From Astrothelium macrocarpum (taxonomy: Eukaryota > Ascomycota > Dothideomycetes > Trypetheliales > Trypetheliaceae), in contig JAGEMR010000052.1 in assembly GCA_021030915.1 (NCBI GenBank), positions 124,001-188,000 on the forward strand: a stretch of DNA of 64,000 nucleotides, in the 5' to 3' direction. Made by a program: the position numbers and the translations under genes. The notes below the pieces were generated by a model. The model was not told where the DNA came from and did no database searches. It worked only from the letters and a program-made list of their open reading frames with translations. Positions 24,508-35,278 of this stretch are shown here, in pieces (the stretch's first letter is position 1; each line of letters begins with the position of its first letter).

Positions 24508-24514
24508 TGACTCA
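24508..24514 (-). promoter_or_regulatory. TGACTCA cross-pathway control (Gcn4/CPC1) site
   Basis: A perfect palindromic-type TGACTCA lies 237 bp upstream of the argininosuccinate synthase start codon. This is the consensus bound by the bZIP factor Gcn4/CPC1/CpcA, which induces amino-acid biosynthesis genes during starvation. Position and target gene fit. Binding itself is inferred. Confidence 0.7.
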
Positions 24515-24857
24515 TCTCACGAGCGGAATGTGGTGTCAACTAGTGGGCAGAACCACCCCGATTTGTACAGCCCTTGGGATAAGCCTAAGGCCCGTGGTCA
24601 TTAGCGAATTCCTGTTGCGAAATTTGCTTCGTGCTTAAGACAAAATGGAGGCATAAATGGAGACTTGGACAAGCTTAATGTAGAAGAAGTCTTGAGCGAG
24701 AACACTAGCACAGCATGCATCATTCAATCCTCATCAATTGACAACCTTGGTAAGACCATGATCACCAATCTACGATCTGAAGATATTGACATATGTAACA
24801 TTTCGTAGATAATGTCTAATTGAACACAAAATCATCTTCACGCACATACTACAAGCA

Positions 24858-26354
24858 TCAGCCTTTGATCGTCCTCTTTTTAGAAGATCTCCGCATATCT
24901 TTCTCCCTCTCCTTCTCTAGATACTTTCTCTGTTCCTCTGCACTCATATTCTTTAGCAGCGCATCCCTCTTCTCCTTTTTCTCCTTGTCGCCTTCCAGCT
25001 TCTTTTCCTCCTCTCGCTCCTTGTCAACCTCGCGCTTGATCTTGCGAACCTCATCTTCACGCGTCTGCCGCACCCTGCGCATAGCTTCCGGCCTGAAACG
25101 CCCTGCCGCCACGAGGTGATCTGGTAAACGGACGAAGTATTGGAAGAGTGGCAGTGTGGATTTATAGCCTGCAGAAGATGAGGGGAGTTTCATGCTGAGA
25201 ATGACGCGCTTGCGGGGAATGCAATCGTTGAGACTAGTATATGTTAGCATACACCGGTGGAGCTTCTATCGGCGACTGCTTACGTCTTGGGTTGATCAAC
25301 TGGCTGGTCCGTAACAATGATGGTTTCAAGATCTTCTCCAGCATCATTGACAGCCTTGGCAAGATCGTTTGTCAGCAGCGTATCAGTGATCTCTGCACTT
25401 TCACTCAAGACCATTGACCAAACTGGCAGTTTCGCATGCTCCTTGGCACTTGTAAGCGAGAGATCATATCGGTCCCGCTTTAAGCGATTGACTGCATCTT
25501 TGTGCACGATCGCCCATACAAACCCATCGTATGAGGAATTGTTAATTGGTTTCTTCTCCTCGTCCGTCTCGGCCTTCAAGCGGCCAATGAGCTGCTTCTC
25601 CTTTCCATCAAAGACATAAGATGTTGCCTCGAGTCGCTCTGGTGTAGCCTGCATACTTTCAAAGAAGAATGCAAGAATGTTCTCCGCGACCACAAGCAAT
25701 GGATTGTAACGCTTAACGAGCGACAGCTTGATGTCTGTAAAAGCGACATTCTGCCTGCCAGTTGCGTACGAGAGCCATTCATTGGCCGTTTTCTCCTTTA
25801 GAAGAGTTTCGGGGCTGACGAGCTCATTCTGAACATCGTTTGCCGAAGACGATTTGCGCCCGCCAAATCCAACCGAAGCATACTCTTGTTGAAGTATTGG
25901 AGCATGTGCTGACATCCACTGCTTCGCCTTCCGCCTGTTCGCTCTCGTGCCCCAAAAGTGAACAGATAATATGATCAGGAGAAATGGCAGGAGGAAAAGC
26001 TCCTGGTAGAAATCTGCAAGAGTTACGCGCTCCCATACGCGATACCATTTTGTATAAGGTCGCGAGTTCGACGTGTATTGTGGGGCGGAGAGAAAGGCAA
26101 GGAGGCCTGTTGGACGGGCAGTGGGAGACGAGGCTATACTACTTTGACTCGCGGCTGTCGCAGCAGTTATCGAAGCTGGAGACGGATCGGGAGCTCCAGC
26201 AAAATCAGCGAAATCTTGAGAGAGTATTTATTTAGCAGACGACGCAAAGGCTCAGGACCAATGGTGACAAATTACCTGCATCGTCCGCCGAGGGAATAGC
26301 ACTTGAAGCGCTGGAGCTTCCACCGCCTATGATATTCTTGAGAAAGTTGGCCAT
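24858..26354 (-). CDS. CCDC47/DUF1682 family ER membrane protein
   Basis: Three exons (26354-26276, 26214-25284, 25233-24858; introns 61 and 50 nt) encode 461 aa. The N-terminus is Ser/Ala-rich. A membrane segment lies near residue 100 (FYQELFLLPFLLIILSVHFW), followed by a conserved domain (EWLSYATGRQNVAFTDIKLSLVKRYNPL...FVWAIVHKDAVNRLKRDRYDLSL). The end is a long, highly charged coiled coil with RFRPEAMRRVRQTREDEVRKIKREVDKE and LLKNMSAEEQRKYLEKEREK, the DUF1682 signature. In animals CCDC47 is an ER protein of the multipass-translocon PAT complex that binds calcium. A related role in fungi is plausible but inferred. The basic tail ends RRSSKKRTIKG. Confidence 0.88.
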
Positions 26355-27677
26355 TGTAGATTATGAGCGTCACGACGATTCTGCACTTCTGTTCGAAAGT
26401 GCGGCCCTCGGCAACAAAATCATGTGGGGGAGCTTTGAATTTCTGCTCGATGATGTTTGCGCGACAAAATCGAGGTTTTGCAGGGAAGAGCTTGGGCCCT
26501 TGTTAAGGCTTAGCAATGAGCCGCAATACATTGGTATCATTTTCCTTATTTTTACACTCAAAGCATTGGTGTATGTAAGCCCGTCAAATTACTATATTAC
26601 AGTTTTCATCACCCTTATAAAGTCTGGAATATAAAATTGACTAGCCATTGGTGTTGTTGTTCATAACGGACCAAGTTATAGATCACATCCTAGCCAAGGA
26701 CCACGAAGGTAAGGCACAATCTGCCATACGTTGTTAAGAGAATAATGTGTATTGTAACAATCTATCTGTGCAGCTGACTAACGCGCTCCGAGATGTCCGT
26801 GATGATTGCAAATTGCCGAGACCGCCGTGTTCAAAGGCCTTATTCTCTTCACGACTATTACTCCTTTGAGAACCAAGTTTTATGTCCCTACAAGCATAAA
26901 GTTAGCATGATCTTGCCGAGCAATCCGGACGCTCTATACGTCTTGAATCGGAACGTATGATGAGTCGTACCATAACAGTTCTGCCCATTGCATACATTAC
27001 AGCTACCGTTTCGTCAGTCATTTTGAAGGTTATGTGCAGCAGGAAGAGACATGCCAGCAAAGTTTCCCCAAAGCAGAACGTAGTAAGGGTACAACATGTA
27101 TTTGCTCCGTGCCGTCTGTCAAAAATGCTTGTCAGACGTGCCTATCTTGTAGATCAATACCTCCGCACCTGCTCCCATTGTCTCTTGCCATCATGACTCT
27201 GAAAGAGGCGCTGATAGTATGGAACACGATTCGGACGATTGAGGAACCAGCTAAAGCACATGCCCAGTTAGCAAAGTTCTTGCAACAGAATACAGAGAAG
27301 GATTGAAGTCCAAAACGCGGAAGTGTCTTACCCAGTTCCTGGCTGTGCAGCAAGTCGACGGACAGTTGCCCGCATATTGAATGAGTTAATTCAGATCAAG
27401 CGACGAGCTTGCAAGATCAAAACTGTGTTCAATTGGGAATCCGAAGTGGACGTGTACCTTACGGTGTAAAGGTGACGAGGTGGAACATTCAAGGATTATG
27501 TAATCCTGTCAAAGCCCTGAGCTCCTTGTTCTACCGTCAAACAACCGATTGACTATTTTCTAAATGACCAACCATTCTATGTCTTCTACACAAGTGTATG
27601 GATTAACCAGCTTTCCCGGAGCAAATTCTGGCTACCATGTCACCGGATAGAGGATTCGTCACAATTTTCGAAGGGCA
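26355..27677. other. intergenic stretch between divergent genes
   Basis: This separates the minus-strand CCDC47-like gene from the plus-strand PPR-like gene, so it holds both promoters. Open frames at 26329-26634 and 26957-27353 show no domain. No repeat was seen. Confidence 0.5.
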
Positions 27678-30323
27678 ATGCGCTTTGCGTCTCCATTAGC
27701 TTCATTCGCGCAACCATACCAGCAGATCCTTGGGAGAACCCCAATTGCGATACTATGCCGTACCCGCCCTACACCCCACTCAATTCAAAGCTCGAACGGG
27801 CTCACGAGAGCCGGACCGCTTATCTTTGCTTCTACCGCAACCGCTTTTACCGAAACATCTCATGGAAACGACAATGACACTTCTCTCCCGCCTGAAGAAT
27901 CATTTTATTCGACAGAGGACTCCATTGCCACACCTGCGCATGGAGCAGGTCTATCTAGACACAGTCTTAGGTTGTATTGCGAGCGACTCCGGGCACTGAA
28001 GGACGCCAATGACCGAAATGGTATCATGCGATTATGGAATGAACTCAAAAACAAAGAAGTGTACATATCACCAACCAAAACCCATGGCAATCTCCTATGG
28101 CAAGAGCTGTTGAAATCTAGTCTCAATAGCACTCTCGTGCTTCGTGAGCTTTGGGAATATGCATTTGATCTCAAGCAGCGAACAGGCCTGCACTACTCTG
28201 GTCTATATGAGACGGTTGTCGCATACTTTCTTCTGAATGGACGTGCACAGCGGGCTTATGATTGGCATAAAACAATCAAAGCCGACTATTTCACCCCAAA
28301 AGCGAGCTTCACGTCTGTCTTAAGCCAATTGGCATTCAGTCCTGGTCGTCTGAGCAGGCAATCAAACGAAATCTTACAGCTTATTTACAAAGAGAGCGAT
28401 CAGCGTAATGTCTACGATCTCATTGTACCCTCCATTTGTGCTAGTACGGATTACAAACGGGCCTTCCGATGGCATCAGCTTCTCCTCAAGATGGGAGACT
28501 TTCCAACTCCAGATGTCGCTAAAAATCCACAAATTCTGGCAATGCTAGCAGACCGCCTTGGGGTAAGTCCTTCGAGCGGATTGGCCCCACAAGATGCAGG
28601 CAGCCCTAGAATGTCTCCAAAGGACAATGCCCAGGCTACCAATATGACCATTGGCACTCTACAGGAAGATCACGTCCTTGGCCATCAGCCATTAGAAATG
28701 ATGAAGGAAGCCACGAACCAACAACTAGGTAATGCGCATGGTGTCACGGAAAAACATATAGGCGACGACTTTTGCGCTCGGCTTTTTGCAACCACAATAT
28801 TTCCAGTCAATATTGTGATTAGTGGTCTTGGTTTGATAGGGGTGGATTCTTTGGGCCCTACTGTGGTACGAGAGCTTGCTGTCAGATGTGCTAATAGACA
28901 AGAATTCCTTCAGAGTCTCTGCACTCTTGAAGAAGCCAAAATTTCGATAAGGCCGTGCGTCTATTCCAATTTGATGGTTAAAGCAGCATATGAAGATGAA
29001 GAGCTATTTGAAAGTATGATGGTTACCGACCATCACCCGGACAATTTCGAAGACGTCAATCTACAGCGAGAATTACTTCATTCCTACATCGCTGAGAAAG
29101 ATTGGCTGCAAGCCCACCGAACTCTGACAGTACTAGCGGTTCTTCGCCCTGTCCAAACAAATCCATCATCTGCAAACAATTCCATTTGGAACTTTATTCT
29201 AAAGTCAAATACTGCTCGGGCACGGGATATTACCACGAAGCATCTCCTCAACCAGTTACTTGTGAATAGGGAACCAATTAATGCTAGTGGCTTGGAGTCA
29301 GTTCGTCGAAAGTACTTGAAGCGCCATATACAACGACGCCCAGATCTTTCTATCGGTAAAGAAGGAATAATTCAGAGCGTAGATCCTCTAGATCTGTCAC
29401 TAGTCCTGAATGTTTTCCTACGTAGGCAGACGACCTCTCATCCGCTTCCACCACTCGTTTGGAAAAGAATTATTCAACGACTTGGTATGCTCGGGCGTTA
29501 TCCGGAACTGGCAAGACTGAGTCTGTGGCTCACAACGAGTTATCCTCGCGGAGCCAACAATGCAGATTACAGTCAACCCCAAATCAGCGATCCGACACCT
29601 TCAGATTCCAGACTATCAGTTCCTGACGTTAGATTACAAACACCAACAAATTCGGAAAGCAGTGAGACAAGCGCAGAAGACCCGCCAAATCAGGTAGAGG
29701 AACAGAGAGGCGCATTAGATACTATTTTTCCAATAGACACCCAATTCAGCATTGTTGCCTGGGGTTTCCTCGGAAAACTCCCTCGCGCCAAAAAGGACAG
29801 ATTCTCTTACTCGGCCGACTGGTTTTCTAACGTCACCAATCCTGACTGCGAGCTCTGGGCTTGTGGGATCAAGCTGCTAAAACTGCTGCAGGAAAACGGT
29901 GTCCCTATCTATACAAACCAAGTCCACGAGATGGTCATTGAACGATTATGGATACTATTCGGGGCCATGAATTTGTTGAGATGGGAGAATCGACGAGCTC
30001 GGCAAGAGAATCCACATTCTTTAGCCCACATGATCAGTCACGTAAATAATGATGTCTGGCCAGGCTTGTTTGATAATATTGCGCCGTTCCTACTTGACGA
30101 GGGAAACCAGAGGTCAGAAGATTTATTTCACACCGTTTTTCGTCGTAAGCTCCTCAAGCGAGAGGGCTTCTGGGAGGAATTGGGGAGGTATCGGATGGAA
30201 CGATGGGGCTCACATACGAAAACTTATCTAGAAAGGTTGAAAAGGCGTCCCAAATCTCGTCGATTGACATCTGTGAAAGGAGTAGGACAGCCCCACCGAT
30301 GGCATCTCAATATGCAATTCTGA
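27678..30323 (+). CDS. PPR-like mitochondrial RNA-associated protein
   Basis: A single uninterrupted frame encodes 881 aa. The N-terminus is rich in Arg, Ser and Ala with almost no acidic residues (MRFASPLASFAQPYQQILGR...), a likely mitochondrial presequence. Residues about 95-300 show helical-pair repeats of pentatricopeptide type (YCERLRALKDANDRNGIMRLWNEL, GLYETVVAYFLLNGRAQRAYDWH, SFTSVLSQLAFSPGRLSRQSNEILQLIYK). Similar helical pairs recur around 400-480 and 720-830. The C-terminus is strongly basic. Fungal PPR proteins of this size act in mitochondrial mRNA maturation, translation or complex I assembly. I cannot assign it to a named member. An Asp/Ser/Pro-rich disordered insert lies near residues 630-690. 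Confidence 0.7.
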   Translation: MRFASPLASFAQPYQQILGRTPIAILCRTRPTPHSIQSSNGLTRAGPLIFASTATAFTETSHGNDNDTSLPPEESFYSTEDSIATPAHGAGLSRHSLRLYCERLRALKDANDRNGIMRLWNELKNKEVYISPTKTHGNLLWQELLKSSLNSTLVLRELWEYAFDLKQRTGLHYSGLYETVVAYFLLNGRAQRAYDWHKTIKADYFTPKASFTSVLSQLAFSPGRLSRQSNEILQLIYKESDQRNVYDLIVPSICASTDYKRAFRWHQLLLKMGDFPTPDVAKNPQILAMLADRLGVSPSSGLAPQDAGSPRMSPKDNAQATNMTIGTLQEDHVLGHQPLEMMKEATNQQLGNAHGVTEKHIGDDFCARLFATTIFPVNIVISGLGLIGVDSLGPTVVRELAVRCANRQEFLQSLCTLEEAKISIRPCVYSNLMVKAAYEDEELFESMMVTDHHPDNFEDVNLQRELLHSYIAEKDWLQAHRTLTVLAVLRPVQTNPSSANNSIWNFILKSNTARARDITTKHLLNQLLVNREPINASGLESVRRKYLKRHIQRRPDLSIGKEGIIQSVDPLDLSLVLNVFLRRQTTSHPLPPLVWKRIIQRLGMLGRYPELARLSLWLTTSYPRGANNADYSQPQISDPTPSDSRLSVPDVRLQTPTNSESSETSAEDPPNQVEEQRGALDTIFPIDTQFSIVAWGFLGKLPRAKKDRFSYSADWFSNVTNPDCELWACGIKLLKLLQENGVPIYTNQVHEMVIERLWILFGAMNLLRWENRRARQENPHSLAHMISHVNNDVWPGLFDNIAPFLLDEGNQRSEDLFHTVFRRKLLKREGFWEELGRYRMERWGSHTKTYLERLKRRPKSRRLTSVKGVGQPHRWHLNMQF

Positions 30324-30727
30324 TGACTGTATGATCGATGCTGATTATGCATTGTACATTTTGTAAATACACGCGTTGAGGCAGCTACAAAACGAAAGCT
30401 TTGTCAAAATACCACACCGTCTTGCTCTTTTCTCTAATGAGTACAAGCAAGAAAATCGCAAAAGCTTGCACGCTTGCTAGAAGAAGAGATGATATCCTCC
30501 CAAGGCCCGGGATTTTTCAAACCAATACGCCAATACTGACCCGAGTCAAATCTAAAAAGACAGTACAGACAATTACAGCCGCCAGCCAGCAGCAACACAA
30601 CAACCATCATACTCATCACAGACATCATTATCGTAACAAGAGCACCAAACCAATCGCTTTCTACCTCCTCTTCCCAACCCTCTCCAAATCCTCATCACCA
30701 ACAGCAGCACCTCACCAACACCCAAAA

Positions 30728-32491
30728 TCACGACCTCGTATAAGCTGGCGGCGGCGGCACCTCACACCCCTCCTCCCCCTCTTCCCTCGCTCTCCACACC
30801 CCACCACCACTACCCCCGCGCCTCTTCCCCTCCTCCTCCTCCTCCACCTTCCGCGCAATCTCCGTCGCCATCTTCATCATCCACGCCTGCTCCAGGATCC
30901 CCCCTGTCGACGCATGCACGAGCTCGCTCGGCGGCCGCGGCGCAGTCAGCCACGACGGCCGCTCCTTCGCCGCTGGTTGCCGCGCGCGGTGTTTCGACGG
31001 CGACGACGATGTTGCCGGACCGGTTGCGGTTTTCGCGTCTTGTGGTGGGGGCGCGGAGGTCGCGCGTGTGGCTGCTACGGGGGTGGCATCTGCGTCTTTC
31101 GAGCCTCCATAATCATTCTTGTTGTGGTGGTTCTTCTTGGGCGTGGAGATCGAGCCATGGCGGTGGGTTTCGCGACCGCGCTGGTCTTCGGCGAGGGCGT
31201 CGCTGCCGGAAGAGCGGAACTTGACGTTCTTCTGGGGCGATTGCGGGGGTGTCTGGAGTTCACCTTCGCGCTCGACGATCGTCGCGGACGGGTCGGACAG
31301 CGGCCAGCTGGGCGCGCTGGTGGAGGCGGCGTTGCTCGAGGTGTCGGTGCTGATGCTGGCGGTGTCGCTGAAGTCGGCGGTGGTGTTGGAGCGGCGGAGG
31401 TTGACGACGCGGGTCTTGCGCTTGCGGTTGGGGTGGCCGCGGGTGCGGTTGTAGTTGTTGCCGAGGCTGGAATGGGCGTTTGATAAGTTGGTGAAGGACG
31501 GTCGGGAGGAGACGGAATTGCCGTCGAAGCTTTGCGAGAGAGACTGGGTTGACGTCACACTGCCGATGTATGAATGCGAGCGGGATAGCACGGAACTAGC
31601 GAGCTGTGGTGTTCCAGTCCCATGGTTTTCTAAGCGTTCCGCGCTACCAGCCCGTGCACGAAATACTGCGTCTCTTATTGAGGGCGTGAATAGGGATAAT
31701 GTTCGTTGTGAGTCTGTAAGTGTTGCCAGCCTAAGGAGATTTTTTTGAGAAAAGGATGCATATGTTTCGGTAGATGAGGGATCAGAGGTAAACGGCGAGT
31801 TTTGGAAAGGATCGATAGGATTCGTAGTAGAGGACGATAGATGATCGTTTCGTGTTGAAGCGCCATCCGCCATTGCATCTTCATCGGCAACTTCATATTC
31901 AGGGACAAAAAGACGGAGCGATAATCGATGTATTATCGCCGGAAGGTCATCCATAAACAACACCCTCAATTGCCCTTCAATTTCTTTTTGCAAGTAATCT
32001 CTAACAAACGGTATTGAATCGAACGTCGAAGAGACTTTTAGAGATTCCAGAGGGTCGTTTCGAAAGACCAGTGTGATGCCTTTTTGTCGAGAAAAGACCA
32101 AGACTACAAAGCCTGATAATCTGATATCTGATAGCGTAATCTGAAGAGGTATTGTAAGGCTGGAAGAGGCTGCCAGAGGTTGCGGTGAAGCGAAAGTCGG
32201 TCTTGTTGAGAGATAGGTGTTCAAGGGATTTGCTTGCACTCTCGTCTTAAGAGTCAGAAATGCATCGCCCGAATATGACATTCTGAACATTCCCCGGAAC
32301 CTATCTTCTGCCAAGTCTCCAATCTCCAATATCTCCAATTCAGGTGGAACCGAGCCCAAATTGAGCTCATTGACTATGATATCGTCTACGATGATGGGTG
32401 GTTTCGGTGATTTGTTCAATGCTGTGGTGAGCATGTCCCGTGCCCGCGACGTATCCGCAATCAGCGGCGACCAGTTGAAGTTGAATGCCAT
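30728..32491 (-). CDS. MDM34: Mdm34, ERMES complex subunit
   Basis: A single exon encodes 587 aa starting MAFNFNWSPLIADTSRARDML, a near-invariant N-terminus of Mdm34. Residues 1-200 form the SMP lipid-transfer domain (PPIIVDDIIVNELNLGSVPPELEILEIGDLAEDRFRGMF... SDIRLSGFVVLVFSRQKGITLVFRNDPLESLKVSSTFD). Mdm34 sits on the mitochondrial outer membrane side of the ER-mitochondria encounter structure with Mmm1, Mdm10 and Mdm12 and moves phospholipids between the organelles. The long C-terminal half is low-complexity Ser/Thr/Asn and charged. It ends in PPPPAYTRS, where PPAY (residues 581-584) is a PPxY motif. In yeast a PPxY motif in Mdm34 recruits the Rsp5 ubiquitin ligase, so the same control is likely here. 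A long antisense frame (30401-31483) over the GC-rich 3' half is not considered a gene. Confidence 0.92.
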   Translation of the reverse strand: MAFNFNWSPLIADTSRARDMLTTALNKSPKPPIIVDDIIVNELNLGSVPPELEILEIGDLAEDRFRGMFRMSYSGDAFLTLKTRVQANPLNTYLSTRPTFASPQPLAASSSLTIPLQITLSDIRLSGFVVLVFSRQKGITLVFRNDPLESLKVSSTFDSIPFVRDYLQKEIEGQLRVLFMDDLPAIIHRLSLRLFVPEYEVADEDAMADGASTRNDHLSSSTTNPIDPFQNSPFTSDPSSTETYASFSQKNLLRLATLTDSQRTLSLFTPSIRDAVFRARAGSAERLENHGTGTPQLASSVLSRSHSYIGSVTSTQSLSQSFDGNSVSSRPSFTNLSNAHSSLGNNYNRTRGHPNRKRKTRVVNLRRSNTTADFSDTASISTDTSSNAASTSAPSWPLSDPSATIVEREGELQTPPQSPQKNVKFRSSGSDALAEDQRGRETHRHGSISTPKKNHHNKNDYGGSKDADATPVAATRATSAPPPQDAKTATGPATSSSPSKHRARQPAAKERPSWLTAPRPPSELVHASTGGILEQAWMMKMATEIARKVEEEEEGKRRGGSGGGVWRAREEGEEGCEVPPPPAYTRS

Positions 32492-33020
32492 GGTTGCGGT
32501 TTGAGCGTGGTGGCGCTCTCGTAATGAATGTTATCTCTATCGAGGTCGGTGGGAATGATGTTTCATCGATCGCAAGCTGCTCGGCGCGGACAGGTGTAGT
32601 CGGGGGAAGGCCATCAGACCAGATGAATACTTGGCAAAGGGGAAGAGTCCAAGCGCAAAAACAGGAACCAGGAAGTCGCGTTTGTTGTGTGAGTGATACG
32701 GAATACTGGGCCGTTGGGTTGGGGGACTAAATGCAGGGAAGATGATTTAAGAAGCGGAAATTATGGCAAGCATGCGCTGGCGCATCATCATCTGCACCAG
32801 CCAGCTCAGGAAATCTAAGCCGAACACTCCTCCGCCCAGATATCTCGGTTGCACATGATATACGTGTTTGGTATTCGGAATCGTCAATATACACAACTTG
32901 TCATCCCGCTTATCTATATAGCACCAGCGCGTGCTCTTTCTCAAGGACCCTTGCGCTTCAACCTTTCCCGTTTCTGTGGCTTGGAAGCTATGAACTGGGT
33001 ACTGAGCAACTCTTAGATCC

Positions 33021-33427
33021 TTATCTTGGCTCTTGATCTGCTTCCAGCAGTTTGTTGACAGCCAAGACCTTGTCTTCAAACGACTGTTGCTTGTCTATTC
33101 TTGAGCCTACTCGAATGTCCGATTGGATCCTTACGACGCCTTTCGCATGCAGCATCGCATGTGCTTGTCCGATGACCCGCATGCAGTCGTCCCATGATCC
33201 TTCTGCATCATTCGACCTTGGTTAATTTTCAATTTGAGTAGATGCTTACTCCAAAGCTTACCGAGCGTAGTCCCAGCAGAATGCATAGAATATTTCAAAC
33301 CGCTCTTTTGAAGAAGTCGTTGCACCTCAGCCACTTCCTTGGATACCGATGCTGTCGGCGTTCCTATTGGAATGAGGCAAAAGTCCGCTGTGCATGCAGG
33401 AGGAGTTGACAACTGTATGTTTGCCAT
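33021..33427 (-). CDS. ECM15: Ecm15/MTH1187-type (thiamine-binding-like) small protein
   Basis: Two exons (33427-33262, 33202-33021; 59-nt intron) give 115 aa. The protein reads ADFCLIPIGTPTASVSKEVA, EVQRLLQKSGLKYSMHSAGTTL, and after splicing EGSWDDCMRVIGQAHAMLH, then GVVRIQSDIRVGSRIDKQQS, all signatures of the UPF0045/Ecm15 family. The fold is a ferredoxin-like dimer or tetramer in archaeal MTH1187 and yeast YBL001c/Ecm15, and a thiamine-related or other small-ligand-binding role has been suggested. The nearest possible acceptor upstream breaks the frame. GATGCAG at 33203 restores the conserved TTLEG. Cytosolic. High confidence in the family, low in the exact role. Confidence 0.88.
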
Positions 33428-33942
33428 TTCCGATGTTCTGCTCGCGAGTATTTCTTGAAAGATGATATGTGCCCTATTTAAAATTCATATAGAGGAGAAA
33501 TTCGATGTCATCAGTGTGTGTGAAGGGTCGTGAAAGGGTCCGTCAACCGGTGTGGCTCTAATGAACGGGGGATTTAAATGACCCTTGAACTTGCGCGCTT
33601 TCATGCCAACTTACGGTGTCATCTTAGTGCTGGATTCAATACGCCGGTCTTTAGTACCGGATCTCATTCTCTAGATGCGGCAGTCTAATGAGCAATGTGA
33701 ATAAAAGGGCCAGTAGGGCAATGTCGTTCACACGTTTTAACTTGTCAATCATTCCTGCCATTACCTTCATTTATCTTGACTGCACCCACCAGCACACAAG
33801 CAAACAAGGCCATCGCGAACCCCAAATTCTTAGTGCTCTCACTTTTGCACTGTATATTGCTCGATGAGGAAGGAGCAGACATGTCAAGCAATCCTCCAAC
33901 AAGTGTGCCAAGTCTACCAGCTTCTCAGTGTACATTTCTAAA

Positions 33943-35223
33943 ATGCCTTTACGTATAGCATGGTTTACCACCACAGGTGATGACGTCCCAGGGTCATTTA
34001 CATCGTTTAATACGTTGACATCGAATTTCGATGCACTGGACTCACTCAAGTTTGGTCGTTCTACTGGAACTCAGCCAAAACGGTTATGCTATCCCGTTCA
34101 GATGCGCTATGTCGCGGAGGTGTGCTGACATCTGGAGCCGATATATCAGGACTGACTTTTTGAAAGGGCGCAGCGAACATCGTATTCGAGTTATCGCCCT
34201 ATTACGAGCTTGGTTATCTCCCCCAACAACTTCAAGGAAAGCTTCTACGAGTAAGAAAGGCTGTGCATGGAATCACTACTACAACACAATGCTTGACCGC
34301 GTACGAAATCTGTTTTCGCCTACTTCTCGGCTCTGATAATATCCTCGACTACCAAGCAACTCACTTGGGCAGCGGGATGCACGAGCTGTGCGCAATCGAG
34401 CTAAAGCGTGCAGAAGAAGATGGTCGACGGCCAGATCACCGGAAAACCAGTAACATTGACGCAGTAAGTCTCACGGACCAAAGCAGTGGCTTTTCCTTGA
34501 GCCTTTAAAATGAGGATCAACTAGTCCTAATGTGTATAGACCGACAAAATGGGGTTGATTATGCCCAATATGAAGATTCCTCTCAATCAAGGTTTCTCCA
34601 TAGACATCAAATTAAAATGGCTGATGCAATCGCGCGACGCACCTCCAAATGCCCAAAGGTGTCGCACTTGTGCTTTGGCTGCGAGTAAAGGAAAGGATGC
34701 TTTTTTCTGCCCATTGAAGCTGGCTTCGGAATCAGAAACAGAGCGGAGAGAAGCCATACAAGATATTGTGTTGGGCAAGGCAAAGGACAAGATTGAAAGT
34801 CCATGGCATCAAGATCTCGCGCTGATTCAAAAATGTCACTGGAAGGGTTCTTTTGGAGTTCGACTAGAATCCTTCTTTGCCAATGAAGGACGACGCCTTA
34901 TCCTCGAATTAAGGAAGCTCCAAAATGACTGGGATCAAAAAGGTGTTTTGGGCAAAAGTACTGACGTAAAGACTGACGCTGACCTTGCGTTGGCCATGAC
35001 ATTACGCGATTGCACCTTATTCATGAAGATTCCAAAGGACGAAACGACCCCCATCGAGGCTCGCCTAGGTGATCTGGACCTCAAGTCTCGGGATAAAAGA
35101 CCGGAATGGCAAAGAAAAGAAAAGGAGCTGATAGAAGGAGGCTGGTATACGCGTGGAATGCCCAGACGTCAAAACTGTCTTTTGTCTCCAAAATACCCGA
35201 AGCAAGAGTCTTCAGGATCATGA
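33943..35223 (+). CDS. IPK1: inositol-pentakisphosphate 2-kinase
   Basis: Three exons (33943-34119, 34167-34463, 34540-35223; introns 47 and 76 nt, both phase 0) encode 385 aa. The enzyme phosphorylates IP5 at the 2-position to make phytate (IP6), which acts in mRNA export and phosphate signalling. Diagnostic segments are RYVAEGAANIVFEL (nucleotide-binding glycine motif, around 55-68), GKLLRVRK (83-90), GLIMPNMKIPL and IDIKLKWL (about 179-186), the position of the family E-I-K-P-K motif, then CRTC and FFCPLKL. The catalytic-loop lysines are present, but the usual Pro of EIKPKW is Leu and the Glu is Asp here. Length fits fungal IPK1 enzymes. It converges on the lipocalin-like gene with only 55 bp between stop codons. 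Confidence 0.85.
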
Positions 35224-35278
35224 AACGAAGTGATTCGTCATTTCTATCGTTTGCCGGACTGCTCTTCAAACTCCTCGT

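Noticed and set aside
30401..31483. 360-codon open frame on the plus strand
   Set aside because: Antisense to the GC-rich 3' half of MDM34. Composition is dominated by His/Pro/Arg, then Gly/Val/Arg, and there is no domain. It is a shadow of codon bias on the other strand.
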